From: an uncultured Calothrix sp.
Lineage (GTDB): Bacteria; Cyanobacteriota; Cyanobacteriia; Cyanobacteriales; Nostocaceae
Assembly: GCA_937973965.1 (NCBI GenBank)
Contig: CALJJQ010000162.1
Coordinates: 1 to 38,909, forward strand
Direction of reading: 5' to 3'
DNA: 38,909 nt
Under the pieces are notes generated by a model, which was given only the letters and a program-made list of their open reading frames with translations, searched no databases and was not told the origin of the DNA. Below are positions 15,876-25,782 of the stretch, piece by piece (the first letter of the stretch is position 1; each line of letters opens with the position of its first letter). The position numbers and the translations under genes are program-made.

Positions 15876-17627
15876 CTACAGGGGTATGGTAAGGATAAAT
15901 TTAGTACCCTTTCCAAGAACAGAATCAACTGTAATTTTTCCTCCATGAGTTTCTTCGATGATTTGTTTGACTATGGCTAATCCTAAACCTGTACCTTTAC
16001 CAACTCCTTTGGTGGTAAATAAATGGTCGAAGATTTTCTGTTGAATTTCTTCGCTCATCCCTTTACCATTATCTTGAATACAGATGGAAACTTTTTCTCT
16101 AATTAGTTCTGTGGAGATGGTAATTGTTTGGGGATTAAGTTGAAGTTCAGTATATGTACTAGCAATTGCCATCTCGTCAAACATATCAATGGCATTGGCG
16201 AAAATATTCATAAATACCTGGTTTAATTGACCGGGAAAACATTCCACCAGGGGTATATCACCATATTTCTTATTAATAGTAATAGCTGGTCGGGATTCAT
16301 TCCCTTTAAGACGATATTTTAAAATTAACAGGGTGCTATCTATCCCTTCATGGATATTAGCATGAATTTTGTAATGTCGATCTGCACGGGAAAAAGTGCG
16401 TAAACTGTTACTAATTGCTTTAATGCGGTTAATTGCTCCCATCATTGATTCTAACAATTTGGGTAGGTCTTCCATCATGAAATCTAAGCCAATTTCTTCT
16501 GCATGTTCCTGAATCGCAATATCCACATCTGGATGAGATTGCTGACAAAGTTCCAGATGCTCTAATAGGTCTTGAACATACTCCTTGGCATTATTAATAC
16601 TACCGTGGAGGAAACCAATTGGGTTATTGACTTCGTGAGCAACACCTGCAACCAAATTACCCAAAGAAGCCATTTTTTCACTTTGAACCATCTGCAATTG
16701 GGTTTGTTGTAATTTCTGGAGTGCTTGTTCCAATTCCTGGGATTTTTGGATGAGATTGGTTTCAGCCCGTTTGCGATCACTCACATCGTGCCGAATAGCT
16801 ATATACTGGTAGGGTCGCCCTCGGTCGTCCAAAAATGGCATAATTGTCGTATCCACCCAATAAAGACTACCATCTTTAGCACGGTTGCAGATTTCCCCTT
16901 TCCAAACATGACCTGCGGAAATTGTCTGCCACATGTTCTGGAAAAATTCCTGGGGGTGTACACCTGAATTGATTAATTTATGGGTTTTACCAAGAATTTC
17001 CGCACGACTATACTGGGATAGCTGACAGAATTTATCATTGACGTAGGTGATAATCCCCCGATTGTCTGTGACAGCAACGATTGCGGATTGGTCTATAGCA
17101 AACTTAATATCGGTCAGTTCTTTTAAAGTCTTTTCTAAGGCTTGGGATTTTTGCAAAATCACCCTTTCAGCAGCAATGCGATCCCGCATCGCATTCTGTA
17201 GTTTAGTAATATCCCTGGTAATGGTCAATCCGTGGGGTTTTCCCCGGTAGGTAAACGGTACTGCTTTCACTTCAAAGTCGAAATAACTACCATCCTTGCG
17301 TTTTGCTAGTCCTTGAGCGGAAAATTCCTGACCCACTCTCAGTTGAGCAAGGAAATCAGCAAAAAGATGAACTGAATCGGAATGCAAAAAGTCCGTGGGT
17401 TTGAGATATGGCCATTCTTCTTGAGTATAACCATACATTTTATGAGCAATCGGATTGATGGCAACAATTACACCTGTTTGTATATCAATAATTGCCACTG
17501 CGTCATTCACACTTTCAAATATACGCCGATATTCAGCATCTGTTTCATTAATTTCATTGTTTTCTAAAACAGTATTGGAGTTTTTTAGGGGATAAGTATT
17601 GAGATTCTTTAAGTTTTTGGGAGACAT
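15876..17627 (-). CDS. PAS-PAS sensor histidine kinase
   Basis: 583 residues from the ATG at 17627; a GTG at 17702 would add 25, and neither start has a strong ribosome binding site. Order: PAS1 about 30-140 (NDAVAIIDIQTGVIVAINPI, PAC end), a coiled coil, PAS2 about 172-287 (NDKFCQLSQYSRAEILGKTH, PAC end YQYIAIRHDVSDRKRAE), a coiled coil, H-box SLGNLVAGVAHEVNNPIGF with H331, N-box NQVFMNIFANAID, G1 DNGKGM, F-box LFTTKG, G2 GKGTGLGLAI. All catalytic motifs are present. It has no membrane segment, so it is a cytoplasmic sensor; the ligand or cofactor of the PAS domains is unknown. No response regulator is adjacent, so it is an orphan kinase. Confidence 0.93.
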   Translation of the reverse strand: MSPKNLKNLNTYPLKNSNTVLENNEINETDAEYRRIFESVNDAVAIIDIQTGVIVAINPIAHKMYGYTQEEWPYLKPTDFLHSDSVHLFADFLAQLRVGQEFSAQGLAKRKDGSYFDFEVKAVPFTYRGKPHGLTITRDITKLQNAMRDRIAAERVILQKSQALEKTLKELTDIKFAIDQSAIVAVTDNRGIITYVNDKFCQLSQYSRAEILGKTHKLINSGVHPQEFFQNMWQTISAGHVWKGEICNRAKDGSLYWVDTTIMPFLDDRGRPYQYIAIRHDVSDRKRAETNLIQKSQELEQALQKLQQTQLQMVQSEKMASLGNLVAGVAHEVNNPIGFLHGSINNAKEYVQDLLEHLELCQQSHPDVDIAIQEHAEEIGLDFMMEDLPKLLESMMGAINRIKAISNSLRTFSRADRHYKIHANIHEGIDSTLLILKYRLKGNESRPAITINKKYGDIPLVECFPGQLNQVFMNIFANAIDMFDEMAIASTYTELQLNPQTITISTELIREKVSICIQDNGKGMSEEIQQKIFDHLFTTKGVGKGTGLGLAIVKQIIEETHGGKITVDSVLGKGTKFILTIPL

Positions 17628-18342
17628 AATGAATTGTTGCTCTTGAAAATTTGATGATTTTTGTTGATTGACTAGATGGAAGACCTGAGTCTTACAAATC
17701 ACATGATTATTTTGTTTATGTTTTTGTGTGCTAATAGACTAGTACAACAAAGCGTAGATTAAGCCATTATTTGCAATTAGTGACAAGTCTGGAGGATCGG
17801 ATTTCTTTATCAGTGATTTTTTCCCTTTTTACCGTCACCCTGACGCAATATATCCAAAAATAATAGATATTTAACCCTGTTTTTTAAAATTTATATCTGA
17901 GAATTATCTCGTTTTATTTGGAGAATTCGATAACTTGGAAATTTTTCAATTCAAGCATGGACACCATCAAGAGGCTAACATATTATGTCGCCATCAATAA
18001 CTTACAAAAAAAGAATATATAGTTTGGCAATAAAACCAACGACGATTGTTTTGATTACTTTCATCATTCCATATACAAATTCACTGTTAAATCAAGTAAA
18101 TTTCCACTCGTTCCTATTTGTTAATATACCCATTTCCCAACTAAAAATTAACAAAAATATAATCATTGGCAAAATTTTTGTTGATTCTAAGACAAATGTC
18201 ACATTTTTCGTCAACTTACTGGATATAAAGAGAATTTTCTCACCCCAAATCAAAAACTGTCTATTAGATCACAATCTGTGGTATAGTTCCAATTACAGTA
18301 TTCCTACCAATAAACCGTAGATTAGTTGCCGAGGTCAAAGCC
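17628..18342. other. Divergent AT-rich region ahead of the histidine kinase and cysA
   Basis: It contains the promoters of both genes. A 111-codon frame at 17985-18320 is AT-rich, has no ribosome binding site and no recognisable motif. TATAGT at about 18282 is a possible -10 box for cysA. Confidence 0.4.
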
Positions 18343-19359
18343 GTGGGTATTGTAGTTGAGAGCGTGTCAAAACAATTTGGTAGCTTTAAGGCTGTAGATG
18401 AGGTTAGTTTAGAAATTAACAGTGGTTCCTTAGTCGCATTACTAGGACCTTCCGGTTCCGGTAAGTCCACACTATTAAGGCTAATTGCTGGATTAGAAAT
18501 GCCCGATAGTGGTAGGATTTTATTAACTGGGAAAGATGCCACCTATCAAAGTGTACAGGAGCGGAATATTGGTTTTGTGTTTCAACACTATGCCCTGTTT
18601 AAGCATTTAACAGTCCGCCAAAATATCGCCTTTGGTCTGGAGATTCGTAGAGCATCCAAGGCAAAAATTAAACACCGGGTAGAAGAATTGTTAGAATTAG
18701 TACAGCTATCCGGATTAGGCGATCGCTATCCCTCCCAACTATCGGGTGGTCAACGTCAACGAGTTGCCCTAGCCCGTGCTTTAGCAGTGGAACCAAAGGT
18801 ATTATTATTGGATGAACCCTTTGGCGCTCTGGATGCAAAAGTCCGTAAAGATTTACGAGCTTGGTTACGCAGATTACACGACGAAGTTTACGTGACTACC
18901 GTGTTTGTCACCCATGACCAGGAAGAAGCAATGGAAGTGTCCGACGAAATTGTGGTCATGAATCGGGGACGGGTGGAACAGGTGGGCACACCAGCAGAGA
19001 TTTACGACCATCCAGCGACGGCTTTTGTCATGAGTTTTATTGGTCCGGTGAATGTGTTACCCAGTACATCACGCTTGTTCCAAACCAACGGCTTTGACTC
19101 AGCCCACCCGGAAATGTTTCTCCGCCCCCAAGATGTCATTGTTGATACTGTTCCCAATGGCACAACGGTTCCTGCCAGGGTCAACCGCTTGATTCATCTC
19201 GGCTGGGAAATCCAAGCTGAATTAGGCTTAGAGGATGGTCAAGTGGTGATTGCCCATTTAAGTCGGGAACGGTTTGATGAGTTAAATTTGGAACCACAGC
19301 AGAAAGTATACGTAAAACCCAAGGATGCGAAATCTTTCCCCCTTTATTATTCGATTTGA
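18343..19359 (+). CDS. cysA: Sulfate/thiosulfate ABC transporter, ATP-binding protein
   Basis: A 338-residue ABC ATPase with Walker A GPSGSGKS (35-42), a Q-loop FVFQHYALF, the signature [15 protein letters not shown], Walker [14 protein letters not shown], a switch histidine ([12 protein letters not shown]), and a C-terminal TOBE-like regulatory domain ([20 protein letters not shown] leads into it). The opening [20 protein letters not shown] and [11 protein letters not shown] are typical of CysA rather than MalK or PotA. It couples ATP hydrolysis to sulfate uptake by CysT/CysW on the inner face of the plasma membrane. The start is GTG. Permease and binding-protein genes are not in the window, so cysA is separate here. 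Confidence 0.92.
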   Translation: MGIVVESVSKQFGSFKAVDEVSLEINSGSLVALLGPSGSGKSTLLRLIAGLEMPDSGRILLTGKDATYQSVQERNIGFVFQHYALFKHLTVRQNIAFGLEIRRASKAKIKHRVEELLELVQLSGLGDRYPSQLSGGQRQRVALARALAVEPKVLLLDEPFGALDAKVRKDLRAWLRRLHDEVYVTTVFVTHDQEEAMEVSDEIVVMNRGRVEQVGTPAEIYDHPATAFVMSFIGPVNVLPSTSRLFQTNGFDSAHPEMFLRPQDVIVDTVPNGTTVPARVNRLIHLGWEIQAELGLEDGQVVIAHLSRERFDELNLEPQQKVYVKPKDAKSFPLYYSI

Positions 19360-19439
19360 GTCGGGAGTGGGGAGTAGTTATAATCATTCCGATTCCAAGT
19401 ATTAAAATCGACTTTTAAAACATCCTCTTATATTCGCTT

Positions 19440-19499
19440 GGGAGTCAGAGTGGGGTTATAATACAAGGCGGAGCCTTGCAAATCCCACTCCCGACTCCC
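19440..19499. terminator. Nested hairpin between convergent genes
   Basis: GGGAGTC-A-GAGTGGG (19440-19454) pairs with CCCACTC-CC-GACTCCC (19484-19499). Inside, CAAGGC-GGA-GCCTTG (19464-19478) forms a second stem. It lies between cysA and the gene ending at 19514 and could end transcription from both sides, though a T tract is absent. Confidence 0.5.
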
Positions 19500-19513
19500 T
19501 GTATTTCCCTAAT

Positions 19514-20161
19514 TCAAAATTTCACACTATTAGCACGACAATCCCGTAACCACAGATTAACAGCTTCTCCGACTACACCTTGAGAACTATCCCGGAGGGG
19601 TGCGAGGATTTGATTGGGTCGAGATGGATAGGAACCAGTTTGACTACGCATGGAAACTTGATACCAACCTTCAGGGGTTTTCGTTAATAGTAACCAGTGG
19701 TACTGTTGCATTTCGATGGCTGCTTTTGCCGTGTATCGACGCTCTAGGGTGGTAAAAAATACTTGCTCTATATCCGATGATTCTTGGTGAGCAGGGAGAC
19801 GACTAGTGGGTTGGGGGTTGAGTGGTAGGGGTTGGAATTCGGCTTTGCCAGCGACCAAAATGTAACTATAGGTTTCCCCTTGACGTTCAAGTCTCCGCGC
19901 TCTTTGGGTGACACGATTGGCGTAACCGGGTAAATCCCGTAACATTAGGTGGGTGATTTTTTCCAGGGGTAGTTGGGAGCAGGTAGTGGGGATAACGGGG
20001 GTTGTTGGTAATAGTGGAGGAGCGATCGCATGATGATTAAAAGTGTTGGGAACCGGGTGTAGGTCTGGTACGGTGTTGTCCAATCCCAAGGGGAAATTAG
20101 CCAACAATCCAGTAAAATTACTGAATAAACCCAGGAAAACGTAAATATTTCTACTCTCCAT
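19514..20161 (-). CDS. Conserved cyanobacterial hypothetical, probably exported or anchored
   Basis: A 215-residue protein with a hydrophobic start ([20 protein letters not shown]), then a proline-rich stretch to about 60, then a compact domain [20 protein letters not shown] ... [17 protein letters not shown] ... [26 protein letters not shown] ... [10 protein letters not shown], ending [12 protein letters not shown] do not know a named family; the pattern of a signal-like start plus a periplasm-style domain is common among cyanobacterial hypotheticals. The first ATG overlaps the last 11 bases of pyrF, so translation is probably coupled. Its start lies inside a CCCTACTCCC repeat, so the true start could be further in. 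Confidence 0.65.
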   Translation of the reverse strand: MESRNIYVFLGLFSNFTGLLANFPLGLDNTVPDLHPVPNTFNHHAIAPPLLPTTPVIPTTCSQLPLEKITHLMLRDLPGYANRVTQRARRLERQGETYSYILVAGKAEFQPLPLNPQPTSRLPAHQESSDIEQVFFTTLERRYTAKAAIEMQQYHWLLLTKTPEGWYQVSMRSQTGSYPSRPNQILAPLRDSSQGVVGEAVNLWLRDCRANSVKF

Positions 20162-20885
20162 TCCCTACTCCCGACTGCCAACTATTCAATTCTGCACAAA
20201 TTTTTTGCCAAGCGATCGCGGGTTCCGGTGCAGCAGTAATTGGCCGACCAATCACCAGATAATTAGCTCCTGCGGCTAAGGCTTGAGCGGGGGTAAAAGT
20301 GCGTTGTTGATCGTCTTTGGTAGACCAGGAGGGACGCACACCTGGACAAACCAGTAAAAAATCATTCCCCAAGCGATCGCGTAATGAAGCGGCTTCCTGG
20401 GGAGAACAAACCACTCCATCGCAACCGGATTCCTGAGCCATGAATGCCATTTCCAGGGCAAATTCCGGTAGTTCTAAGGGTACACGCAAATCAAAGGCTA
20501 ATTGACGGGGGGAAATACTTGTTAATAAGGTAATGGCAATTAACCGGGGTGGAGTTATATTTACCGCATCTGCACCCCTTTTTACCGCCGTTGCCGCCGC
20601 AATTAAGGCATCCCGTCCGGCAGTGGCATGGATAGTTAATAGATCAGTACCATATTGAGCAGCAGCATAACAAGCACCAGCAACGGTATTGGGGATATCA
20701 TGGAACTTTAAATCCAGGAATATCCGTTTATTGCGGGACTTTAACACTTCGAGAATCACCGGTCCAGTACTTGTAAACAACTCCAGACCCACCTTCCAAA
20801 AAGCAACCTCCGGAAGCAGATCAATTAACGCGATCGCATCTGCCAAACTTGACACATCTAAGGGAACAATTATTTTCTCACTCAT
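20151..20885 (-). CDS. pyrF: Orotidine 5'-phosphate decarboxylase
   Basis: A 244-residue TIM-barrel enzyme that makes UMP from OMP, the last step of pyrimidine synthesis. Active-site residues are visible: D10 (IIVPLD), K31 (FWKVG), D58-L-K60-x-x-D63 in [12 protein letters not shown], and the phosphate loop LVIGRPIT near the C-terminus, so it is active. The final residues QSGVGNGE are encoded by a copy of the GGGAGTAGGGA-type intergenic repeat and are not part of the enzyme family, which normally ends near ELNSW. It overlaps the next gene by 11 bases. Confidence 0.97.
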   Translation of the reverse strand: MSEKIIVPLDVSSLADAIALIDLLPEVAFWKVGLELFTSTGPVILEVLKSRNKRIFLDLKFHDIPNTVAGACYAAAQYGTDLLTIHATAGRDALIAAATAVKRGADAVNITPPRLIAITLLTSISPRQLAFDLRVPLELPEFALEMAFMAQESGCDGVVCSPQEAASLRDRLGNDFLLVCPGVRPSWSTKDDQQRTFTPAQALAAGANYLVIGRPITAAPEPAIAWQKICAELNSWQSGVGNGE

Positions 20886-21132
20886 TCGATTTTGGATTTT
20901 CGATTTTGGATTTGCAATTAATGAGAGTACTCCGATACATAAGATCGCTAGATCGCTACAACAAATTCAAAGACCCCTCTCTAAAGTTCTCCCCCCAAGA
21001 AACCTACGGTGTACACACAATTACTCGAATCACATTCAGATCGAGAACCCCACCCTAACCCTCCCCGCTTGCGGGGAGGGTTAGGGGGTAGGGTTCCGAA
21101 AACCATTTCCTCCTCTCTCCTGTATCCCCTCC
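20886..21132. other. Gap between pyrF and tyrS, with repeats
   Basis: It holds a GATTTTGGATTTTCGATTTTGG repeat type next to pyrF and a 34-base palindromic unit at 21053-21086. No gene seen. Confidence 0.5.
21053..21086. repeat. Perfect 16-bp inverted repeat with 2-base centre
   Basis: CCCTAACCCTCCCCGC at 21053-21068, centre TT, and its exact reverse complement at 21071-21086. It would form a very stable GC-rich hairpin just after tyrS on its coding strand. It may serve as terminator, but the lack of a T tract and the sequence type suggest a REP-like dispersed repeat. Confidence 0.85.
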
Positions 21133-22323
21133 CTATACCAGTCGCACAAAATTTTTCTTACCCAACTGCAAAACCTTACCCTTCAACTCATCCGCACTCT
21201 TATAGGTGACTTCTGGGTCTGTGACTTTTTCCCCATCCAGACGTACCCCTCCCTCTTGGATTTTTCTCCGTCCTTCACCACCACTTTTACATAAACCACT
21301 ACCATTGAGAATAGTACTCAATCTGGCTGGAAATTCCACAGCCATCAGGGAATACTCCGGAATACTTCCCGCTTGTCCCGCAGACTCTGCCGCTATTTTC
21401 GCTTCTTTCGCCGCAATTTCACCATGATATTGGGTAACAATTTCCCCGGCTAATAACTTTTGTTGCTCTCTGGGATTTTCCGGCAACTGTTCTAAAGGTA
21501 AATTCGTCAATAACTCGAAATATTGCCTTAACAAATTATCGGGAATAGCTTGCAATTTTTGATACTTATTATTCGGATGCTCACTTAAACCAATGTAATT
21601 ACCTAAAGATTTCGACATTTTTTGTACCCCATCCGTACCAATCAAAATTGGTAACAGCAATCCAAATTGGGGTTTTTGACCAAAATGTCGTTGTAAATCT
21701 CGACCCACAGCAATATTAAACTTCTGGTCAGTACCCCCTAATTCCACGTCGGCTTCCACCGCAACCGAATCGTAACCCTGCATTAAAGGATACATAAATT
21801 CATGTAAGAAAATCGGGTTTTGTTTTTTGAAGCGTAGATCAAAACCTTCCTTTTCCAACATTTGTCCCACGGTCATGGTGGATAAAAGTTCTAAAATTTT
21901 GTTTAAATCGAGTTGGGATAGCCATTCAGAATTGTAACGTACCTCTAGCCGTCCAGGAGTATCAAAATCTAAAATTGGCCGCACCTGCTCTAGGTAGGTT
22001 TTCGCATATTCCTGAACTTGTTCTGCCGTTAATTGTTGACGTGTTTCCGATTTACCAGTTGGATCACCAATTCGTGCGGTAAAATCACCAATTATGAGAA
22101 CTGCTGTATGACCTGCATCCTGAAATGCTCGTAATTTTCTGATAGGTATGCTATGACCTAAATGAATATCCCCAGCTGTGGGATCGATCCCTAGTTTGAC
22201 TCGCAATGGTCGGTTAGTATTTATCAGGATATCTTCCAGCCTCGCAGTTTCTCCTTGAGAATCGCTAAATTGTGGGAAAATTTCCACAGTTCCACGATGC
22301 AGCCAGTCTAAATGTTGGGGCAT
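21133..22323 (-). CDS. tyrS: Tyrosyl-tRNA synthetase
   Basis: A 396-residue class I aminoacyl-tRNA synthetase that loads tyrosine onto tRNA-Tyr. Marks: the HIGH-type motif H54-L-G-H57 after DPTAGDI, the tyrosine-recognition region [20 protein letters not shown] with GGTDQKFN, and K235-M-S-K-S239 in [13 protein letters not shown]-terminal S4 RNA-binding domain spans about 330-396 ([20 protein letters not shown]). The size and spacing suit the longer bacterial TyrRS type. It is cytoplasmic and probably monocistronic. I found no T-box leader, as expected for a cyanobacterium. Confidence 0.97.
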   Translation of the reverse strand: MPQHLDWLHRGTVEIFPQFSDSQGETARLEDILINTNRPLRVKLGIDPTAGDIHLGHSIPIRKLRAFQDAGHTAVLIIGDFTARIGDPTGKSETRQQLTAEQVQEYAKTYLEQVRPILDFDTPGRLEVRYNSEWLSQLDLNKILELLSTMTVGQMLEKEGFDLRFKKQNPIFLHEFMYPLMQGYDSVAVEADVELGGTDQKFNIAVGRDLQRHFGQKPQFGLLLPILIGTDGVQKMSKSLGNYIGLSEHPNNKYQKLQAIPDNLLRQYFELLTNLPLEQLPENPREQQKLLAGEIVTQYHGEIAAKEAKIAAESAGQAGSIPEYSLMAVEFPARLSTILNGSGLCKSGGEGRRKIQEGGVRLDGEKVTDPEVTYKSADELKGKVLQLGKKNFVRLV

Positions 22324-22588
22324 ACTATGACTATTAAATATCTACTATGTTGTCTTTCCACGTTCACATCAGGGTCTGTAACCTTCGCAGTTATCTTTAG
22401 GCGAATTATCCATCCCCCAGACTAAGTATAATTACAAAAAATTAACCCTCTTGCTTCGTTAAACTAAATTAATCGGAAATTAACCCTTATCCATAATCAA
22501 AATAGCCATTTTCGTCATTACGACGAAAGGAAGCAATCCTAAAAATTGATTTTTGAGTAGACATTTTCAGTGAGGAAGTGAAATAACC

Positions 22589-24508
22589 GTGTCGTCAAGG
22601 ACTTTTGCAGATAAACAGACCCGAAGCCAAACCTCATCTGGCTTTGAGTTCATTAAGGGAGTGGGTCAAGTTACCGGTGGAACTCTACTGGCTATTACCA
22701 TGTTGACAAGCTCAATTGTAGCGGGTGGGCTGGTGGGTTTAGCAATTAGTTTCCGGAATTTACCCGATGTACGGCAACTACGTAACTTTTTTCCGTCGGA
22801 AACGACCTACATTTACGATATCAAAGGCAAGTTATTAGCTAGTATCCACGGTGAAGCTAACCGAGAGGTTGTCCCCTTAGATCGTATTTCCCCTGAACTC
22901 AAACGTGCAGTTCTTGCTAGCGAAGACAGTGATTTCTACTTCCACCACGGAATTAATCCTAAAGGGGTAGGTCGTGCGGTAGCTAGTAACTTCCGTTCTG
23001 GTGGGGTACGGGAGGGTGGTTCGACGATCACAATGCAGCTGGTAAAAAACCTATTTTTATCAAGTCGGCGTGAATTTACCCGTAAAATTGCGGAAGCTGT
23101 CCTGGCTGTAAGGATAGAACAAATTTTGACCAAAGACCAAATTCTGGAAATGTACTTAAACCAGGTTTATTGGGGTCATAATAATTACGGTGTTCAGACA
23201 GCCGCTCGCAGCTATTTTAATAAATCCGCAGAAAATTTAACCTTGGCAGAATCGGCAATGATGGCTGGATTAATCCAAGCACCGGAGGAATACAGTCCCT
23301 TTGTGAGTATGGAAAAGGCTAAAACCCAGCAAAGAATTGTTTTAGGACGAATGTTGTCTCTGGGTTGGATTACTCAAGCTGAACACGATAAAGCGGTGAA
23401 TGAGAAAATTACCCTTGGTCGGATTCGTTCTTTCCAAGGTAGTGCCTTACCCTACATTACCAATCAAGTTTCGGCGGAAATTGCCAAAAAATACGGACGG
23501 GAAGCCTTACTTAAGGGGGGAATGCGGATTCAAACCACCGTGGATGTGGAATTTCAACGCATGGCGGAACAGTTGGTGTCCACATGGCATCGGCGTTTGC
23601 TGGGACAGGGTTTGCGCAACAACCAAATTGCTTTGGTTGCAGTCGATCCACGTACCCATTTTGTCAAGGCTTTGGTGGGTGGTGTGGATGCGAGAACCAG
23701 TGAGTTTAACCGCGCGACCCAAGCTCTCCGTCAACCTGGTTCGGCGTTTAAACCCTTTGTGTATTATGCCGCCTTTGCCACTGGAAAATACACTCCCAGC
23801 ACCATCGTTCATGATACACCTGTTAGTTATCGGGATGGTAGTGGTTGGTATTACCCACGTAACTACGACCGCAGTTTCGGCGGTCCAATGACTATTCGCT
23901 ATGCTTTAGCTCAGTCGCGAAATGTACCTGTGATTAAGCTAGGTAAGGCGATTGGGATGAATAAGGTTGTGGAAACCTGTCGTATTTTAGGAATTACTAG
24001 TCCGATGGAACCGGTCACATCCCTACCTTTAGGTGCAATTGGAATGACTCCTTTGGAAATGGCCAGTGCCTATGCGACAATTGCTAATTATGGTTGGCAA
24101 TCACCCACAACGGTTATTGTTCGGATTACGGATAGTAGTGGTAATGTGATTGTTGATAATACACCAAAACCTAAGTTAGTATTAGATCCTTGGGCTTCGG
24201 CTGCGACTTTGGAGGCGATGCGGGCTGTAATTACCGAGGGAACGGGTAAAAATGCAGCTCTTGGTCGTCCCGCAGCTGGAAAAACGGGAACTACTTCTTC
24301 GGAGAAGGATATTTGGTTTGTGGGTACTGTTCCCCAGTTGACGACTGCTGTTTGGGTGGGACGGGATGATAACCGTCAGTTAGCAAGCGGTGCAACTGGA
24401 GGGACTAATGTGGCTCCGATTTGGCGAGATTTCATGACTCGTGCGTTGCAGAATGTACCAGTAGAGAATTTTAAACCGATGTCAAGTTTCCCCCGTCCTC
24501 GGTCTTAA
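22589..24508 (+). CDS. Class A penicillin-binding protein (PBP1A family)
   Basis: A 639-residue bifunctional peptidoglycan synthase. One membrane anchor at about 30-54 follows a short cytoplasmic tail. Glycosyltransferase domain 85-260: catalytic E112 in ASEDSDFYFHHG, then GGSTITMQLVKNLFL and RKIAEAVLAVRIE. Transpeptidase domain 320-610: S385-x-x-K in QPGSAFKPF, S-R-N in YALAQSRNVPVIK, and K-T-G in AAGKTGTTSSEKDIWFVG. All three motifs are present, so both activities are expected at the outer face of the plasma membrane. The start is GTG with GAGGAAG ahead. Cyanobacteria have several such PBPs; I cannot tell which one this is. Confidence 0.95.
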   Translation: MSSRTFADKQTRSQTSSGFEFIKGVGQVTGGTLLAITMLTSSIVAGGLVGLAISFRNLPDVRQLRNFFPSETTYIYDIKGKLLASIHGEANREVVPLDRISPELKRAVLASEDSDFYFHHGINPKGVGRAVASNFRSGGVREGGSTITMQLVKNLFLSSRREFTRKIAEAVLAVRIEQILTKDQILEMYLNQVYWGHNNYGVQTAARSYFNKSAENLTLAESAMMAGLIQAPEEYSPFVSMEKAKTQQRIVLGRMLSLGWITQAEHDKAVNEKITLGRIRSFQGSALPYITNQVSAEIAKKYGREALLKGGMRIQTTVDVEFQRMAEQLVSTWHRRLLGQGLRNNQIALVAVDPRTHFVKALVGGVDARTSEFNRATQALRQPGSAFKPFVYYAAFATGKYTPSTIVHDTPVSYRDGSGWYYPRNYDRSFGGPMTIRYALAQSRNVPVIKLGKAIGMNKVVETCRILGITSPMEPVTSLPLGAIGMTPLEMASAYATIANYGWQSPTTVIVRITDSSGNVIVDNTPKPKLVLDPWASAATLEAMRAVITEGTGKNAALGRPAAGKTGTTSSEKDIWFVGTVPQLTTAVWVGRDDNRQLASGATGGTNVAPIWRDFMTRALQNVPVENFKPMSSFPRPRS

Positions 24509-24591
24509 GAAATTCGCGAAAAATGGTTGATAGTTGTCTGTTGAATGCCTGTCAACCTTTCACTGTAAGTTCGCGATCGCACACCAAATTC

Positions 24592-24617
24592 CCCATATCT
24601 AACTTTGGCGATATGGG
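24592..24617. terminator. Hairpin between convergent pbp and DUF1825 genes
   Basis: CCCATATC, loop of 10, GATATGGG. It is an 8-bp stem about 85 bases after the PBP stop. No T tract, so terminator function is only suggested. Confidence 0.4.
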
Positions 24618-24667
24618 ATTATGTGGATAGGTAATGATATGCTGGGACGAAATGGTGTAAGTTTACT

Positions 24668-24991
24668 TTACTGTTGTTTTTCGAGTTCCCGTTTCATCCG
24701 TTCCAGGGTTTGATGCATTTGGTCAAACATTTGTTGAGGGGTGATACCAAACTGACCTAGTTGGGTTTTCAACTGTTCTATGGTCATTTGGGCTGTAAAA
24801 TCATCGGATAGTTCAAATCGCTTCATAAAAATTCGATAGCGTTCGGTCATGGCTTCCATCTGCTCGATGTACATCTTTTTGCCTTCCCGGTCAAATTTGC
24901 CGTAATTACTACCGAGTTTGATGAGGGATTGGTAATCCTCAAACAGTTGTTTTGCCTCTTGTTGAATTATTTCTGACTCAAAGAATCCCAT
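24668..24991 (-). CDS. DUF1825 family protein
   Basis: A 107-residue, all-helical, soluble protein that begins MGFFESEIIQQEAKQLFEDY and contains YGKFDREGKKMYIEQMEAMT and the polar helix ending LERMKRELEKQQ. The family is confined to cyanobacteria and plastid relatives and has no assigned function. Length is exactly typical. A TTAAGGGAGCAAC ribosome binding site precedes the ATG. It stands alone. Call firm, role unknown. Confidence 0.88.
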   Translation of the reverse strand: MGFFESEIIQQEAKQLFEDYQSLIKLGSNYGKFDREGKKMYIEQMEAMTERYRIFMKRFELSDDFTAQMTIEQLKTQLGQFGITPQQMFDQMHQTLERMKRELEKQQ

Positions 24992-25391
24992 GTTGCTCCC
25001 TTAAAAGTTTGAAAATAAATTGTGTTAAATAATTTTGAATTAGCCCTACGGATAAATCTTTAGACTGATAAGCTCCAACTCATATCCATTGCATAATCCT
25101 TTCCTGGAGTTGTCGACTGTTAACTGTTAACAGTCAACGGTTAATACCATTGGATATGCAACGCCGAATGTGGAATCGCTTACCATTAAATAAATATTTG
25201 GTCATGAAAATACTTGCTGTATACCTAATTCTAGTTTAGAAAAGTCTTCTGTGGAAGCTATTGGTAGGGAAGTTCGGTTTTTCACCGCAATTTCACTACT
25301 TGACATTTCCTTCCCTCAAGAACGGTAATCAAGTATGATTCCACTGGGGATTTTTGGGAAACTTTGAGGAAATTTACTCTCTTGATGTCCT
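24992..25391. other. Divergent intergenic region
   Basis: It holds the DUF1825 and TM2-gene promoters and an inverted repeat at 25115-25135. No gene supported. Confidence 0.45.
25115..25135. repeat. Inverted repeat GACTGTTAAC-T-GTTAACAGTC
   Basis: A perfect 10-bp repeat around one base, continuing into CAACGGTTAA. It belongs to the AACTGTTAACAGTCA type of short repeats frequent in heterocyst-forming genera. Confidence 0.8.
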
Positions 25392-25766
25392 ATGTTTACT
25401 AATCAGCGTAAAAGTCGTAGTGTTGCAGCAGTATTGGCATTTGCTGGAACCTTAACTATTTCTGGCTTACATAAATTTTATCTGGGACAACCTCTGTGGG
25501 GAATCCTCTATGTTTTGCTGTCTTGGACTCCCATTCCCAAGGTTGCAAGTGCTATTGAGGGGGTATGGTTTCTCGCTCAAAGTGAAGATACCTTTGACGA
25601 AAATTTCAACTTGGGTAAATCTCCCCTGGGAACAATTCAAACCGGAAAACAAGTCATTGCGATCGCGGATGCATTACGTGAGTTAGATGGGTTACGTCAG
25701 GATGGTTTGATTTCGGAATACGAGTTTGAACAAAAACGTCGTCAACTACTGGAAAGAATCAGCTAA
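25392..25766 (+). CDS. TM2-domain protein with C-terminal SHOCT-like helix pair
   Basis: A 124-residue membrane protein. Two hydrophobic segments, about 11-28 and 34-53, flank the TM2 signature GLHKFYLGQPLWGILY; a short polar loop follows, then LRELDGLRQDGLISEYEFEQ at 94-113, which is the SHOCT motif (L..L...G.I...EFE..K..LL). TM2 proteins span the plasma membrane twice; SHOCT motifs are thought to mediate oligomerisation. The function is unknown. Sixteen bases separate it from the next gene, so the two are likely co-transcribed. Confidence 0.82.
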   Translation: MFTNQRKSRSVAAVLAFAGTLTISGLHKFYLGQPLWGILYVLLSWTPIPKVASAIEGVWFLAQSEDTFDENFNLGKSPLGTIQTGKQVIAIADALRELDGLRQDGLISEYEFEQKRRQLLERIS

Positions 25767-25782
25767 CACGGGAATTGGAATT

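Noticed and set aside
17985-18320. 111-codon frame upstream of cysA
   Set aside because: Very AT-rich, no ribosome binding site, no motif, and it fills the region where the cysA promoter should be.
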